A DNA stretch of 5,278 nt from Phycisphaerales bacterium (GCA_030612785.1 JAUWNF010000290.1:1-5278); one strand, 5' to 3'. Positions 1 to 4,908 are shown, numbered from the stretch's first letter. The notes: a model not told the origin generated them from the letters alone. Made by a program: numbers and translations.

Positions 1-224
1 TCCAGCGTTGGCGCGAAGCCATGGACGTCGTAGCCGAGGATCGCCGCCAGTTCCTTGATGGTGGCGAGGCGCTCCGGCTCCCTCTCCGACAGTTCGGGGG
101 CGTGCTTCGGGCAACACGGGCACCGGCGAATCAGACCGCCCGTGCGGTCGAAGCTCTCCGGCTCTTCGTGCAGCACGTGGTCTATGTGCCAGGGTTCGCC
201 ACAGCGTGTACATACAAGGTCCAT
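1..224 (-). CDS. Small zinc-ribbon-like protein, C-terminus outside the window
   Basis: The first 74 codons are present; the frame is open to the window edge. The N-terminus reads MDLVCTRCGEPWHIDHVLHE, followed by an acidic stretch, GGLIRRCPCCPKH (residues 29-41) and a helical tail with KELAAILGYDVHGF. Cys5 and Cys8 form a CxxC knuckle and Cys35, Cys37 and Cys38 a second cluster, with His41 close by, so a structural metal site is likely. The start is supported by GGAG (plus-strand complement 234-237), 9 nt before the ATG. The CxxCGEPWxxDxxH head resembles, from memory, a family of small uncharacterised proteins common in high-GC bacteria and on plasmids; this is not verified. It lies downstream of the partition genes on the same strand, but a strong hairpin separates them, so it is probably transcribed separately. 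Function unknown. Confidence 0.75.
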   Translation of the reverse strand, partial: MDLVCTRCGEPWHIDHVLHEEPESFDRTGGLIRRCPCCPKHAPELSEREPERLATIKELAAILGYDVHGFAPTL

Positions 225-683
225 GGTTCTCATCTCCAAGTTGAGGCCCACGTCGAGTTGCTTCGGCGCGGGGCGTTACCACCGCGGCCCAGCCCATCGC
301 GTCCCGCGTTGGGTGCGTTCCGCACTGAAAAACCGGCCAGCGGCCATTCACGGATGGCCGCCGGCCGCTGGCCGGTTTTCAAAGAAGCCGAGCGGTGTTC
401 TGACGGGCGGTGGCGGGTGTGCTACGCGGAAGGCGTGACAGGGCGTTGGCCCAGCGGCGGCGCGGTCGTGCTGTGGGAGTTCAAGTTCGGGCGAGTCTCG
501 GCCCGCAGGATCCGTAGCCCTGGCACGCCGTTCGGGGGGGGGTGGGCCCGGCAGGTTGCCGATCACTTCAGCCGGCGGGGCGGGTGAGACTTGTCGAGCC
601 CGAGTGGCTGGTGGGGGTGGAAAGATGGCGGATGTGTGGCGGCGGACGGGTTGACGGTCTTGGCGGTGGCGGGGTCAGCGGTA
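225..683. other. Gene-poor intergenic stretch
   Basis: No convincing gene. It holds the terminator hairpin at 329-379 and a run of nine G at 534-542. A plus-strand frame with an ATG at 354 and a stop at 587 gives a 77-residue product rich in W, G and R; it has no ribosome binding site, starts inside the hairpin and crosses the G run, so it is not called. The minus-strand frames here are proline- and arginine-rich shadows. The stretch probably contains the promoter of the minus-strand gene ending the window, but no clear -35/-10 pair was found. Confidence 0.5.
329..379. terminator. Two-way Rho-independent terminator hairpin
   Basis: AAAACCGGCCAGCGGCC (329-345) is the exact reverse complement of GGCCGCTGGCCGGTTTT (363-379), giving a 17-bp GC-rich stem with a 17-nt loop. 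Read on the plus strand the stem ends in four T; on the minus strand it ends in five T. This is the shape of a bidirectional intrinsic terminator. It sits about 300 bases after the stop of the minus-strand partition genes and should keep their transcripts out of the zinc-ribbon gene at the window edge. Confidence 0.8.
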
Positions 684-1022
684 TCAGGCGGCCTCGGCGA
701 ATTGGCCGTAGCCGGCGGACCGGAGCCACTCTGAAAGGGCGGACTCGACGATGGCCTGCTGCGTGAACGGCTCGGCGTAGTCGAGCGACCGCTCGGCCGC
801 GGCACGACGCAAGGACTGGACGAGTGGCAGCGGCAGGCGAAGCGTCACGGATTGTCGCGGCATTCTGCGTTGCGGTGACAAGTCAGCCAAACGGCGTTCG
901 GTGTCATTGGTCTGTGCTCGCGAGCACGGACGGGCCGGCTGGGCTTGCGGCGCCCCTTCGTGCAGGAACGCCCGTTGTTCGGCCATAAGGGTCTCCCAGG
1001 ATGTTCGTCGGTCTTCGGGCAT
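684..1022 (-). CDS. Ribbon-helix-helix DNA-binding protein, likely ParB-type partition partner
   Basis: 112 residues. The C-terminal half has the layout of a ribbon-helix-helix (MetJ/Arc/CopG) domain: a short strand QSVTLRLP (57-64), helix A LVQSLRRAAAERSL (67-80), and helix B around TQQAIVESALSEWLRSAG (87-104). The N-terminal half is polar and probably disordered. In type Ib partition systems a small RHH protein encoded just after parA binds the centromere, contacts ParA, and represses the operon; position and size fit that role. The gene overlaps the end of parA by 119 bp in another frame, implying translational coupling. Two starts are possible: the ATG at 1022 with GAGGAG 10 nt upstream, and an in-frame ATG at 986 with GGGAG 6 nt upstream (overlap then 83 bp, product 100 residues). 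The RHH part is the same for both. An RHH antitoxin is less likely, as no toxin gene follows. Confidence 0.75.
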   Translation of the reverse strand: MPEDRRTSWETLMAEQRAFLHEGAPQAQPARPCSRAQTNDTERRLADLSPQRRMPRQSVTLRLPLPLVQSLRRAAAERSLDYAEPFTQQAIVESALSEWLRSAGYGQFAEAA

Positions 1023-1650
1023 GGTCGAAAATCTCCTCGCATAAGGTCACCATCTCGTCGGCGGCCGATTTCGCTCGACAGCCAAGCTCCCAAACGAGCC
1101 GCCCCTGACCGGGGGCGTCCGCGAGAGCTTCGCGCAGGGTTAAGGTCGCGGCGCTGACCGGCAGGTTGAAACACGCCGCCGCCCGCGGCGCCTCGCGGAC
1201 CAGTCGACAGCCACGATGGCGCAATCGTGTGAGCGCGATGAGACCGCCGGGGGCCGTCCCCCCGCGAACTCGCTGCGCGTTGCGTAACATGCGCACCGTC
1301 GCTCCCGTGGCCTCCAGTTCCGGCACCGTCGCGCCGCACGGCAGGACGGCCAGGTCGGCCACAAGCAGGATCGCCCGGGTGCAATCGGAAAGCCCCGCCG
1401 CTCCGTCGGCCACGACGAAGTCGCGCTCCGCATCAAGTTTGGTGGCGACCTCGATGATTGCATCGGCGTCGTGGGCCAACGTCGCTGGCAGGTCGACCTG
1501 CGTGCGGTGGAGCCAGCGGGCAGCGGTCGCTTGCACGTCGCAATCGAGCAGCGCAACGCGATGCTCCTGTAATCGCAACCAGCACGCGAGGTGCACAGCG
1601 ACGGTGGTCTTGCCAACGCCGCCTTTCTGATTCACGCACGCGATGATCAT
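904..1650 (-). CDS. parA: ParA-family partition ATPase (small, type Ib-like)
   Basis: 248 residues. The start at 1650 gives MIIACVNQKGGVGKTT, with the deviant Walker A motif KGGVGKTT at residues 9-16, directly at the N-terminus as in ParA/MinD-family proteins lacking an N-terminal HTH. Walker A' is VALLDCDVQATAARW (32-46, Asp36 and Asp38), and the Walker B-like strand is DFVVADGAAG (77-86). A later segment IALTRLRHRG (138-147) and SAATLTLREALADAPGQG (167-184) fit the family's C-terminal half. ParA ATPases bind nucleoid DNA non-specifically when ATP-bound and, with a centromere-binding partner, move plasmid copies apart. The frame extends upstream to 1764, but that piece resembles no ParA and covers the repeat-rich control region. 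No strong Shine-Dalgarno is seen before 1650. The last 35 or so residues are low in character, probably shaped by the overlapping RHH gene. Confidence 0.92.
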   Translation of the reverse strand: MIIACVNQKGGVGKTTVAVHLACWLRLQEHRVALLDCDVQATAARWLHRTQVDLPATLAHDADAIIEVATKLDAERDFVVADGAAGLSDCTRAILLVADLAVLPCGATVPELEATGATVRMLRNAQRVRGGTAPGGLIALTRLRHRGCRLVREAPRAAACFNLPVSAATLTLREALADAPGQGRLVWELGCRAKSAADEMVTLCEEIFDHARRPTNILGDPYGRTTGVPARRGAASPAGPSVLASTDQ

Positions 1651-1694
1651 GGGCCATGAATGCCACGTCTCGGACGATGCCGCAAGCAGGAAAA

Positions 1695-1770
1695 CATGCA
1701 TGCCAACTGACATGCAATCCAGCCAGCAATCGAACTTGCGCCAACGCGGAAAGCATGCAAGCATGCATGC
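1695..1770. repeat. Cluster of GCATGC/ATGCAA motifs upstream of parA
   Basis: CATGCATGC at 1695-1703, CATGCAA at 1711-1717, and GCATGCAAGCATGCATGC at 1753-1770. Two further ATGCAAC copies, 9 bp apart, lie at 1950-1956 and 1959-1965, nearer rep. Short, self-complementary, clustered motifs just upstream of parA fit binding sites for a dimeric ribbon-helix-helix protein (operator or centromere). The spacing is not regular enough to call them iterons. Confidence 0.45.
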
Positions 1771-1884
1771 TGAACCCGAATGTGCGAACCGAAATCAGGC
1801 GAGCAACATTCGAAAAAGGATGAGTCAGAACTGGGAAACGAAAGGTGTGGACGGGGCGGCTGCAAAGAACCGACCCCATCCGGA

Positions 1885-1906
1885 TACCGCGGAGGACGCC
1901 GCGGTA
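1885..1906. promoter_or_regulatory. Perfect 8-bp inverted repeat, possible operator
   Basis: TACCGCGG and CCGCGGTA are exact reverse complements separated by 6 bp (AGGACG). It lies about 125 bp before the rep start in the divergent control region. The centre-to-centre distance of 14 bp is in the range for a dimeric regulator. No T run follows, so a terminator is less likely. The binding protein is unknown; Rep itself is one candidate. Confidence 0.4.
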
Positions 1907-2003
1907 CGCTGAGGATTCAGACTCGACATTAGCATGTTCCGAAGCACGTATGCAACCAATGCAACGTGTCGAGCTCAGCACAACGCCCGCGTCCGTCGCC
2001 CAG

Positions 2004-2019
2004 CGTTTCCCGTGAAACA
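2004..2019. promoter_or_regulatory. Near-consensus chromosomal-type parS palindrome
   Basis: The core GTTTCCCGTGAAAC (2005-2018) matches the widely conserved ParB/Spo0J core GTTTCACGTGAAAC at 13 of 14 positions. Against the 16-mer TGTTNCACGTGAAACA it matches 13 of 15 defined positions. It lies 12 bp before the rep GTG start. The partition partner encoded here is an RHH protein, not an HTH-type ParB, so if this site is used, the binder would be a ParB from elsewhere, such as the host chromosome. The match is visible; binding is inference. Confidence 0.45.
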
Positions 2020-2030
2020 TCAGGAGACGT

Positions 2031-3407
2031 GTGCAGATGGCGAGTAACCACTCCATCGAACAACGAACAATTCCGGGCGGATACCTGCTTTGTGAACTTC
2101 AACCACTCCTGGCTGCTTGGGCGGCTTATCGCCGGAAACAACTGAGCTTCCTGGATCTGCGCATCTATCTGGCGATGCACGAAGTGGTCCACCGGCGCCG
2201 GGCAGGTGCTTCCGCGCAAACTTGGCACGAAAGACGGTCCGTTCGAGTCGTGGAGAACGCTGCAATCGAGGAGCTTCTGATACTCACGCGGTGTATGCGG
2301 AGAAGCCGGGTTACGGGCGCAGTGGCCAGGCTGGAGCGTCTGGGCTTCATTGAGCGGGATGGCGGCAACGTGGGGCTGCCGGCGGCCGGGATTGTGCTTC
2401 CGCGCGAACTTGGCGCGCTGGCACAAAGGATGGTCCAGCAGCTCGCGCCGCGTTCCTTTCTTCCTTTCCCGCGGCGCCTGCTGCGATATCTGGCAGGCAA
2501 CGCCTCGGCGGCGGCTTTGGCCGTCGTCATCGCCCAGCTGGCGCGCTGCGTCTATGTCCAGGAAAACGAGTCATTCTCGACCCTTGGTTCCTGCTCCGTG
2601 GAGCGGATCGCCCGCGCGTTCGAGCTGCACCCGCGGACAGTGAAGGCGATGCGCCACGCCCTGTTGATGTCCGGCTGGCTGACGCGATGCGCCGCTGAGC
2701 TGTGGCATGAACAGCGCTACGGAGCCCGCTTTGCGGTGAACTTATCCTGGCCGCCGGCGAGCCCCGAACGACCACCCCCGGCAGCCCAGCCGAGCCGCAG
2801 ATTCGCACCCCCACAAGGAACAGGACCCCTTGCGGATTCTGGAAACCAGCAACCCGTCGGCCGGCCTCTGGGAGCGAAGCTTGGCCAAAGGCAGCAGAGG
2901 TCTGCTCGGCTTCGGCATCTCGTCCCGGATGATTTACGCAGTCCGCTGCGCCTGAATGAGCTGCATGCCCAAGCGGTGGATGCCGGCTGGATTACGATGA
3001 GCGAGGCGGATCAGCTACGGTTTTTTGCTTCCGCCCGGCATGCGTGCCGCGTCGGCACCCGGAATCCTGGGGGGTTGTTCGTGGCGACTGTGCGGGGCAA
3101 CCGCTGGCATTTGCTCACGCTGACCGAGGAAGAATGGGCGCGCCGCGCGCTCCGGCGGGTCGATGCGGGTGCTCCGACGCCGGACAAGATCGCTGATCAA
3201 CCGAACATGCTACTGACCGAGCTGGTCACGTTAGTGGCCGGCTCGCTGTCGCTGAGCAAGTCCTCCGAGCGCGCGAAGGTGCGCACTGCCGACGCCGTGC
3301 CGAAGAAGAACTGGGCGGTTTCCGAGCATCCGGCCGTGAGCAGCTCGACGGCGATAACCTCCAACGCGTCGATCAGCGATTCGACGTTGTCGGCGAGCGC
3401 GGCGTGA
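2031..3407 (+). CDS. Plasmid replication initiator-like protein with two winged-helix regions
   Basis: 458 residues from GTG at 2031 (AGGAG 4 nt upstream); an in-frame ATG at 2037 (10 nt spacing) is an equal candidate. A first helix-turn-helix/winged region spans about residues 36-125, with a likely recognition stretch RSRVTGAVARLERLGFIERD (91-110). A second spans about 145-238, with SVERIARAFELHPRTVKAMR (189-208) and MSGWLTR (213-219). A proline/glutamine-rich linker (240-290) leads to a C-terminal domain, about 300-375, with GWITMSEADQLRFFASARHA, NPGGLFVATVRGNRW and LTLTEEEWARRALRR. Paired winged helices are typical of plasmid Rep proteins that bind the origin, and the divergent parA neighbour supports this. 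No catalytic motif is seen. The last 65 or so residues are Ser/Ala/Thr-rich and lie opposite a minus-strand ORF. The gene carries a DNA repeat read in two different frames. Rep function is inferred from layout and context. Confidence 0.7.
   Translation: MQMASNHSIEQRTIPGGYLLCELQPLLAAWAAYRRKQLSFLDLRIYLAMHEVVHRRRAGASAQTWHERRSVRVVENAAIEELLILTRCMRRSRVTGAVARLERLGFIERDGGNVGLPAAGIVLPRELGALAQRMVQQLAPRSFLPFPRRLLRYLAGNASAAALAVVIAQLARCVYVQENESFSTLGSCSVERIARAFELHPRTVKAMRHALLMSGWLTRCAAELWHEQRYGARFAVNLSWPPASPERPPPAAQPSRRFAPPQGTGPLADSGNQQPVGRPLGAKLGQRQQRSARLRHLVPDDLRSPLRLNELHAQAVDAGWITMSEADQLRFFASARHACRVGTRNPGGLFVATVRGNRWHLLTLTEEEWARRALRRVDAGAPTPDKIADQPNMLLTELVTLVAGSLSLSKSSERAKVRTADAVPKKNWAVSEHPAVSSSTAITSNASISDSTLSASAA
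2192..2436. repeat. Imperfect direct repeat pair inside rep, in different frames
   Basis: 2206-2229 and 2394-2417 match at 22 of 24 bases (GTGCTTCCGCGC, then AACTTGGC and CG, with two A/G differences). Each copy is preceded by a CCGGC-CCGGG block (2192-2202 and 2379-2390) and followed by GGTCC (2236-2240 and 2432-2436); the second copy has about 9 extra bases before the last block. The offset of 188 bp is not a multiple of three, so Rep reads the copies in different frames (AGASAQTWHERR versus GIVLPRELGALA). Confidence 0.6.
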
Positions 3408-3445
3408 AAAGCGGCGCGGAGCTGTGGCGAAGCTGATACGTCCAT
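3197..3445 (-). CDS. Small helical protein of unknown function, antisense to the rep 3' end
   Basis: 82 residues from ATG at 3445 (GGTGA 5 nt before); an ATG further upstream at 3457 or 3481 would add 4 or 12 residues. It reads MDVSASPQLRAAFHAALADN, then VESLIDALEVIAVELLTAGC, SETAQFFFGTASAVRTFARSED and an acidic, Ser/Thr-rich tail. The alternation of hydrophobic and charged residues suggests three amphipathic helices, and codon third positions are mostly G or C. It overlaps the rep coding end by 211 bp on the opposite strand, where the Rep reading is a poor S/T/A-rich sequence, suggesting this strand may be the constrained one. No family recognised. No signal peptide or membrane segment. It could still be a chance ORF opposite a GC-rich gene. 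Confidence 0.45.
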   Translation of the reverse strand: MDVSASPQLRAAFHAALADNVESLIDALEVIAVELLTAGCSETAQFFFGTASAVRTFARSEDLLSDSEPATNVTSSVSSMFG

Positions 3446-3701
3446 ACCCGTCACCATGCCACAGCTGGCCGCGTAAGCCAAGTTCGTAGATCACCCATGC
3501 CTCAGGGCTGGTCGCCGGTACAAACGCCCACTGAGGGTCACCTCGGGCCTACCCTGCGGACGGGTTCCCCGAGGCCTGAGCCTGAGCCGGGGTTTCACGA
3601 GACGAGGCAACCGCCCCGCTTAACGGAGTGCATGGCGCAAACCTGCTGGGAGTCCCGCCGAGCAGACTGAAGATGGCCCTTGCCAATGAGGATGGGGGTA
3701 T
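3446..3701. other. Gene-free stretch with hairpin-forming sequences
   Basis: No gene is supported. Two imperfect stems are visible: CCTCAG/CTGAGG (3500-3505 and 3531-3536, with inner GGC/GCC), and CCTCGGG/CCCGAGG (3541-3547 and 3568-3574, with inner ACCC/GGGT). The second could re-pair with AGGCCTGAG at 3572-3580. Neither is followed by a T run. This may be a structured RNA or terminator remnant between convergent units; evidence is only the pairing. Confidence 0.35.
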
Positions 3702-3866
3702 TTATCCCCCGGCCCGGTGCAGCAGTCGACTCGCATGCCCATGGCGAAGGAACACAAGCGCGCGGGCGCGGCGCTGGTCCGCGTATTCCACGCGTAGGTC
3801 GGCAAGCACCTCCAGCAGACCGGGCACAATCACTGTCCGCGAAGCGGTCAGGCATCCCCGGTCCAT
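3702..3866 (-). CDS. Possible small protein or gene fragment, unknown
   Basis: A 54-residue minus-strand frame from ATG at 3866: MDRGCLTASRTVIVPGLLEV, then LADLRVEYADQRRARALVFL and RHGHASRLLHRAGG. The composition and GC-rich third codon positions look like real coding sequence, with a hydrophobic strand and an arginine-rich helix. There is no convincing ribosome binding site; a GTG at 3833 is an alternative start. The frame continues upstream to 4058, but there the opposite strand looks coding, so this may be the surviving 3' end of a broken gene. GGGGG/CCCCC (3694-3698 and 3706-3710) surround the stop. Confidence 0.25.
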   Translation of the reverse strand: MDRGCLTASRTVIVPGLLEVLADLRVEYADQRRARALVFLRHGHASRLLHRAGG

Positions 3867-3876
3867 TCCGCGTTCG

Positions 3877-4167
3877 GTGGACAGAGCCGCTGAGAAGTAC
3901 GCCGAGCATGTGGAAGAGGTCCTCGGCAACCCGCTCGCCGCCGCCATTGTGAGCCATGACGAGCGGATGCCGGGCTGGCTCCGATCTCTGGCCGTTGCAG
4001 TGACCGAACCCGGTCTGCGTCCGGGTCTTCGCAGAGCCGTGGAAGACTCGATTGCCAACCCGGCGGTTGCACGTCAATGGCGCGATACGGCGAATGAAGA
4101 TGGTATGCCCGGCTGGATGGCGTCGATGTTCGGGGTGCTAGCGCTTCGAAAGAAGTATCCCGTCTGA
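3877..4167 (+). CDS. Unknown protein with an internal MPGW duplication, 5' end uncertain
   Basis: Read from GTG at 3877 this gives 96 residues: VDRAAEKYAEHVEEVLGNPL, AAAIVSHDERMPGWLRSLAV, AVTEPGLRPGLRRAVEDSIA, NPAVARQWRDTANEDGMPGW and MASMFGVLALRKKYPV. Two units align: E-[ED]-x2-x-N-P-x-A ... [DE]-[DE]-x-MPGW-x2-S, at about residues 14-38 and 56-83, which suggests an ancient duplication. The same frame is open back to 3628, but that upstream part is Arg/Ser-rich with little protein character and neither 3628 (GTG) nor 3673 (ATG) has a ribosome binding site; 3877 lacks one too. It could be a complete small gene or the 3' part of a longer, recombined one. No family recognised, no membrane segment. 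Confidence 0.4.
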   Translation: MDRAAEKYAEHVEEVLGNPLAAAIVSHDERMPGWLRSLAVAVTEPGLRPGLRRAVEDSIANPAVARQWRDTANEDGMPGWMASMFGVLALRKKYPV

Positions 4168-4604
4168 TATCGCTCGCAATGTCAGCGGGCGTCAGGAGGC
4201 GTCTACGGGATGCGGTACACTCCTGTCAGAAAGCCGATGAATGAACGGCGCTGACAACAACTCAGGACGCTGGCGTTCTGCCAAGTGATCCACCAACCGC
4301 ATCTCCCCCCGGCCGGCGTCGTCCTTCCCCATTGCATCTTCGTCTTAGCTGGCTTCTTCACGCTCTGCGCGACGCGAAGCAAGACCCGGCGAAATGGCAA
4401 GCGGTCAGATTCTCGGGGGACGCACGTTCCATCCGGCGGTTGGCGGATCACCGCTTGTCAGCACACAGGTAGTCGTTGCCAGTATGTATGAGCATGTATG
4501 CGGAGAGAGTAACGCCGCCTTGTGTAAGGCGGATCGAGGGTGTTGACCATGCCTCGGCGGCCAGCGCCCCCAACAAGAACCCGAGGCTGAATCGAGGTGC
4601 AGAA
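4168..4604. other. Gene-poor stretch before the repeat-protein gene
   Basis: No gene is well supported. AGGAGG (4194-4199) is followed 10 nt later by ATG at 4210 and a 14-codon frame (MRYTPVRKPMNERR, stop 4252-4254), possibly a leader peptide. A 50-codon plus-strand frame (4394-4546) starts MASGQILGGRTFHPAVGGSP and faintly echoes the GGTFHGG repeat further on, but has no ribosome binding site. The stretch probably carries the promoter for the right-end genes; none is clear by eye. Confidence 0.4.
4515..4532 (+). terminator. Short perfect hairpin, possible attenuator
   Basis: CCGCCTT (4515-4521) and AAGGCGG (4526-4532) form a perfect 7-bp stem with a GTGT loop, 72 bp before the repeat-protein start. 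There is no T run after it, so it is more likely a leader structure than a strong terminator. Confidence 0.3.
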
Positions 4605-4829
4605 ATGAAGGCGTTGCAGCAGTACCCCAATCGTGTCAGCGGCGTGGCCGCTGACGAAATCCCCGCAGGCACTTTCCGCGGCGGGGATGAGATTCCGGGT
4701 GGGACGTTCCACGGCGGGGATGAGATTCCCGGCGGAACGTTCCACGGTGGCGACGAGATTCCCGGAGGGACGTTCCACGGCTTCGACGTGGTGCCTCTTG
4801 GGCATTCCGGGCAACCCATCGGCTGGTAA
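4605..4829 (+). CDS. Small protein of tandem 11-residue repeats (DEIPGGTFHGG)
   Basis: 74 residues from ATG at 4605, with GAGG (4594-4597) 7 nt upstream. After a 16-residue leader (MKALQQYPNRVSGVAA) come four contiguous 11-residue units at 17-27, 28-38, 39-49 and 50-60: DEIPAGTFRGG, DEIPGGTFHGG, DEIPGGTFHGG, DEIPGGTFHGF. A degenerate end, DVVPLGHSGQPIGW, closes it. Units two to four differ in their first ten codons only at synonymous third positions, which shows that the peptide, not just the DNA, is kept. No signal peptide, membrane segment or cysteine is present. The frame is open upstream to a TTG at 4476, but the RBS favours 4605. It heads a same-strand run of three small genes. A leader plus repeated cores is the form of a multi-core modified-peptide precursor; a structural or binding repeat protein is equally possible. 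No family recognised. Confidence 0.7.
   Translation: MKALQQYPNRVSGVAADEIPAGTFRGGDEIPGGTFHGGDEIPGGTFHGGDEIPGGTFHGFDVVPLGHSGQPIGW
4653..4784 (+). repeat. 33-bp tandem repeat, four units, in coding phase
   Basis: Units at 4653-4685, 4686-4718, 4719-4751 and 4752-4784, each exactly 33 bp. Units two to four are nearly identical; changes are almost all at third codon positions (for example GGT, GGC and GGA at the same glycine). The first unit is more diverged (Ala for Gly, Arg for His), and a decayed fifth unit follows from 4785. Confidence 0.9.
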
Positions 4830-4851
4830 TCCAGTGTTCGGCGACCGGCGG

Positions 4852-4877
4852 GCGGAGTTGGCTTCGGTCAACTCCGC
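4852..4877 (+). terminator. Very stable UUCG-capped hairpin between two small genes
   Basis: GCGGAGTTG (4852-4860) pairs perfectly with CAACTCCGC (4869-4877). The inner bases add a G-U pair and a C-G pair closing a TTCG loop (4863-4866), so the RNA would be an 11-bp stem with the exceptionally stable C(UUCG)G tetraloop. Only TT follows, so full intrinsic termination is doubtful. Placed 22 bp after the repeat-protein stop and 31 bp before the next start, it may stabilise or partly end the upstream transcript. Confidence 0.65.
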
Positions 4878-4908
4878 TTGCCCCCGCCTTCGCTGCGAAG
4901 GAGAGCAC

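Larger units (their letters stand above)
1651..2030. promoter_or_regulatory. Divergent parA-rep control region, possible origin
   Basis: About 380 bp without a convincing gene, lying between divergent parA and rep. It carries a cluster of GCATGC and ATGCAA motifs, a perfect 8-bp inverted repeat (1885-1906), a 7-bp inverted repeat CTCGACA/TGTCGAG (1922-1928 and 1967-1973), and a parS-like palindrome at the rep side. One degenerate DnaA-box-like site, CCGTCCACA on the minus strand (1846-1854), fits the looser high-GC consensus but stands alone. No AT-rich melting tract and no regular iteron array were found, so the call as origin is inference from position only. Promoters for both genes must lie here; none is clear by eye. 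Confidence 0.5.

Noticed and set aside
21..438. Plus-strand ORFs over the left edge
   Set aside because: They run antisense to the minus-strand zinc-ribbon gene, which has a clear start, RBS and ordered cysteines.
354..587. Plus-strand 77-codon frame with W/G/R-rich product
   Set aside because: Its start lies in the terminator stem, no ribosome binding site precedes it, and it spans a G9 run prone to slippage or sequencing error.
845..1630. Long ORFs on both strands over parA (845-1384 minus, 1140-1616 minus, 1166-1630 plus)
   Set aside because: Arg/Ala/Ser-rich shadow frames of a clear ParA gene with intact Walker motifs.
1651..1764. 38-residue N-terminal extension of ParA from ATG 1764
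   Set aside because: ParA proteins of this type start directly before Walker A; the extension overlaps the motif-rich control region and has no family-like sequence.
1846..1854. DnaA box as proof of an origin
   Set aside because: A single degenerate match without partners or an AT-rich tract is not enough to call an origin.
3592..3599. GTTTCACG as a second parS site
   Set aside because: Only one half of the palindrome matches; the second half has four mismatches.
3595..4077. 160-codon minus-strand ORF
   Set aside because: Disordered, Arg/Pro/Gly-rich product; the better minus-strand reading is in another frame (3702-3866).
4203..4491. 82-codon minus and 68-codon plus ORFs
   Set aside because: No ribosome binding site, and composition on both strands unlike the clear genes nearby.
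4653..4784. CRISPR-like or iteron array
   Set aside because: The units are contiguous 33-bp repeats without spacers, and the variation follows codon phase, so it is a coding repeat.
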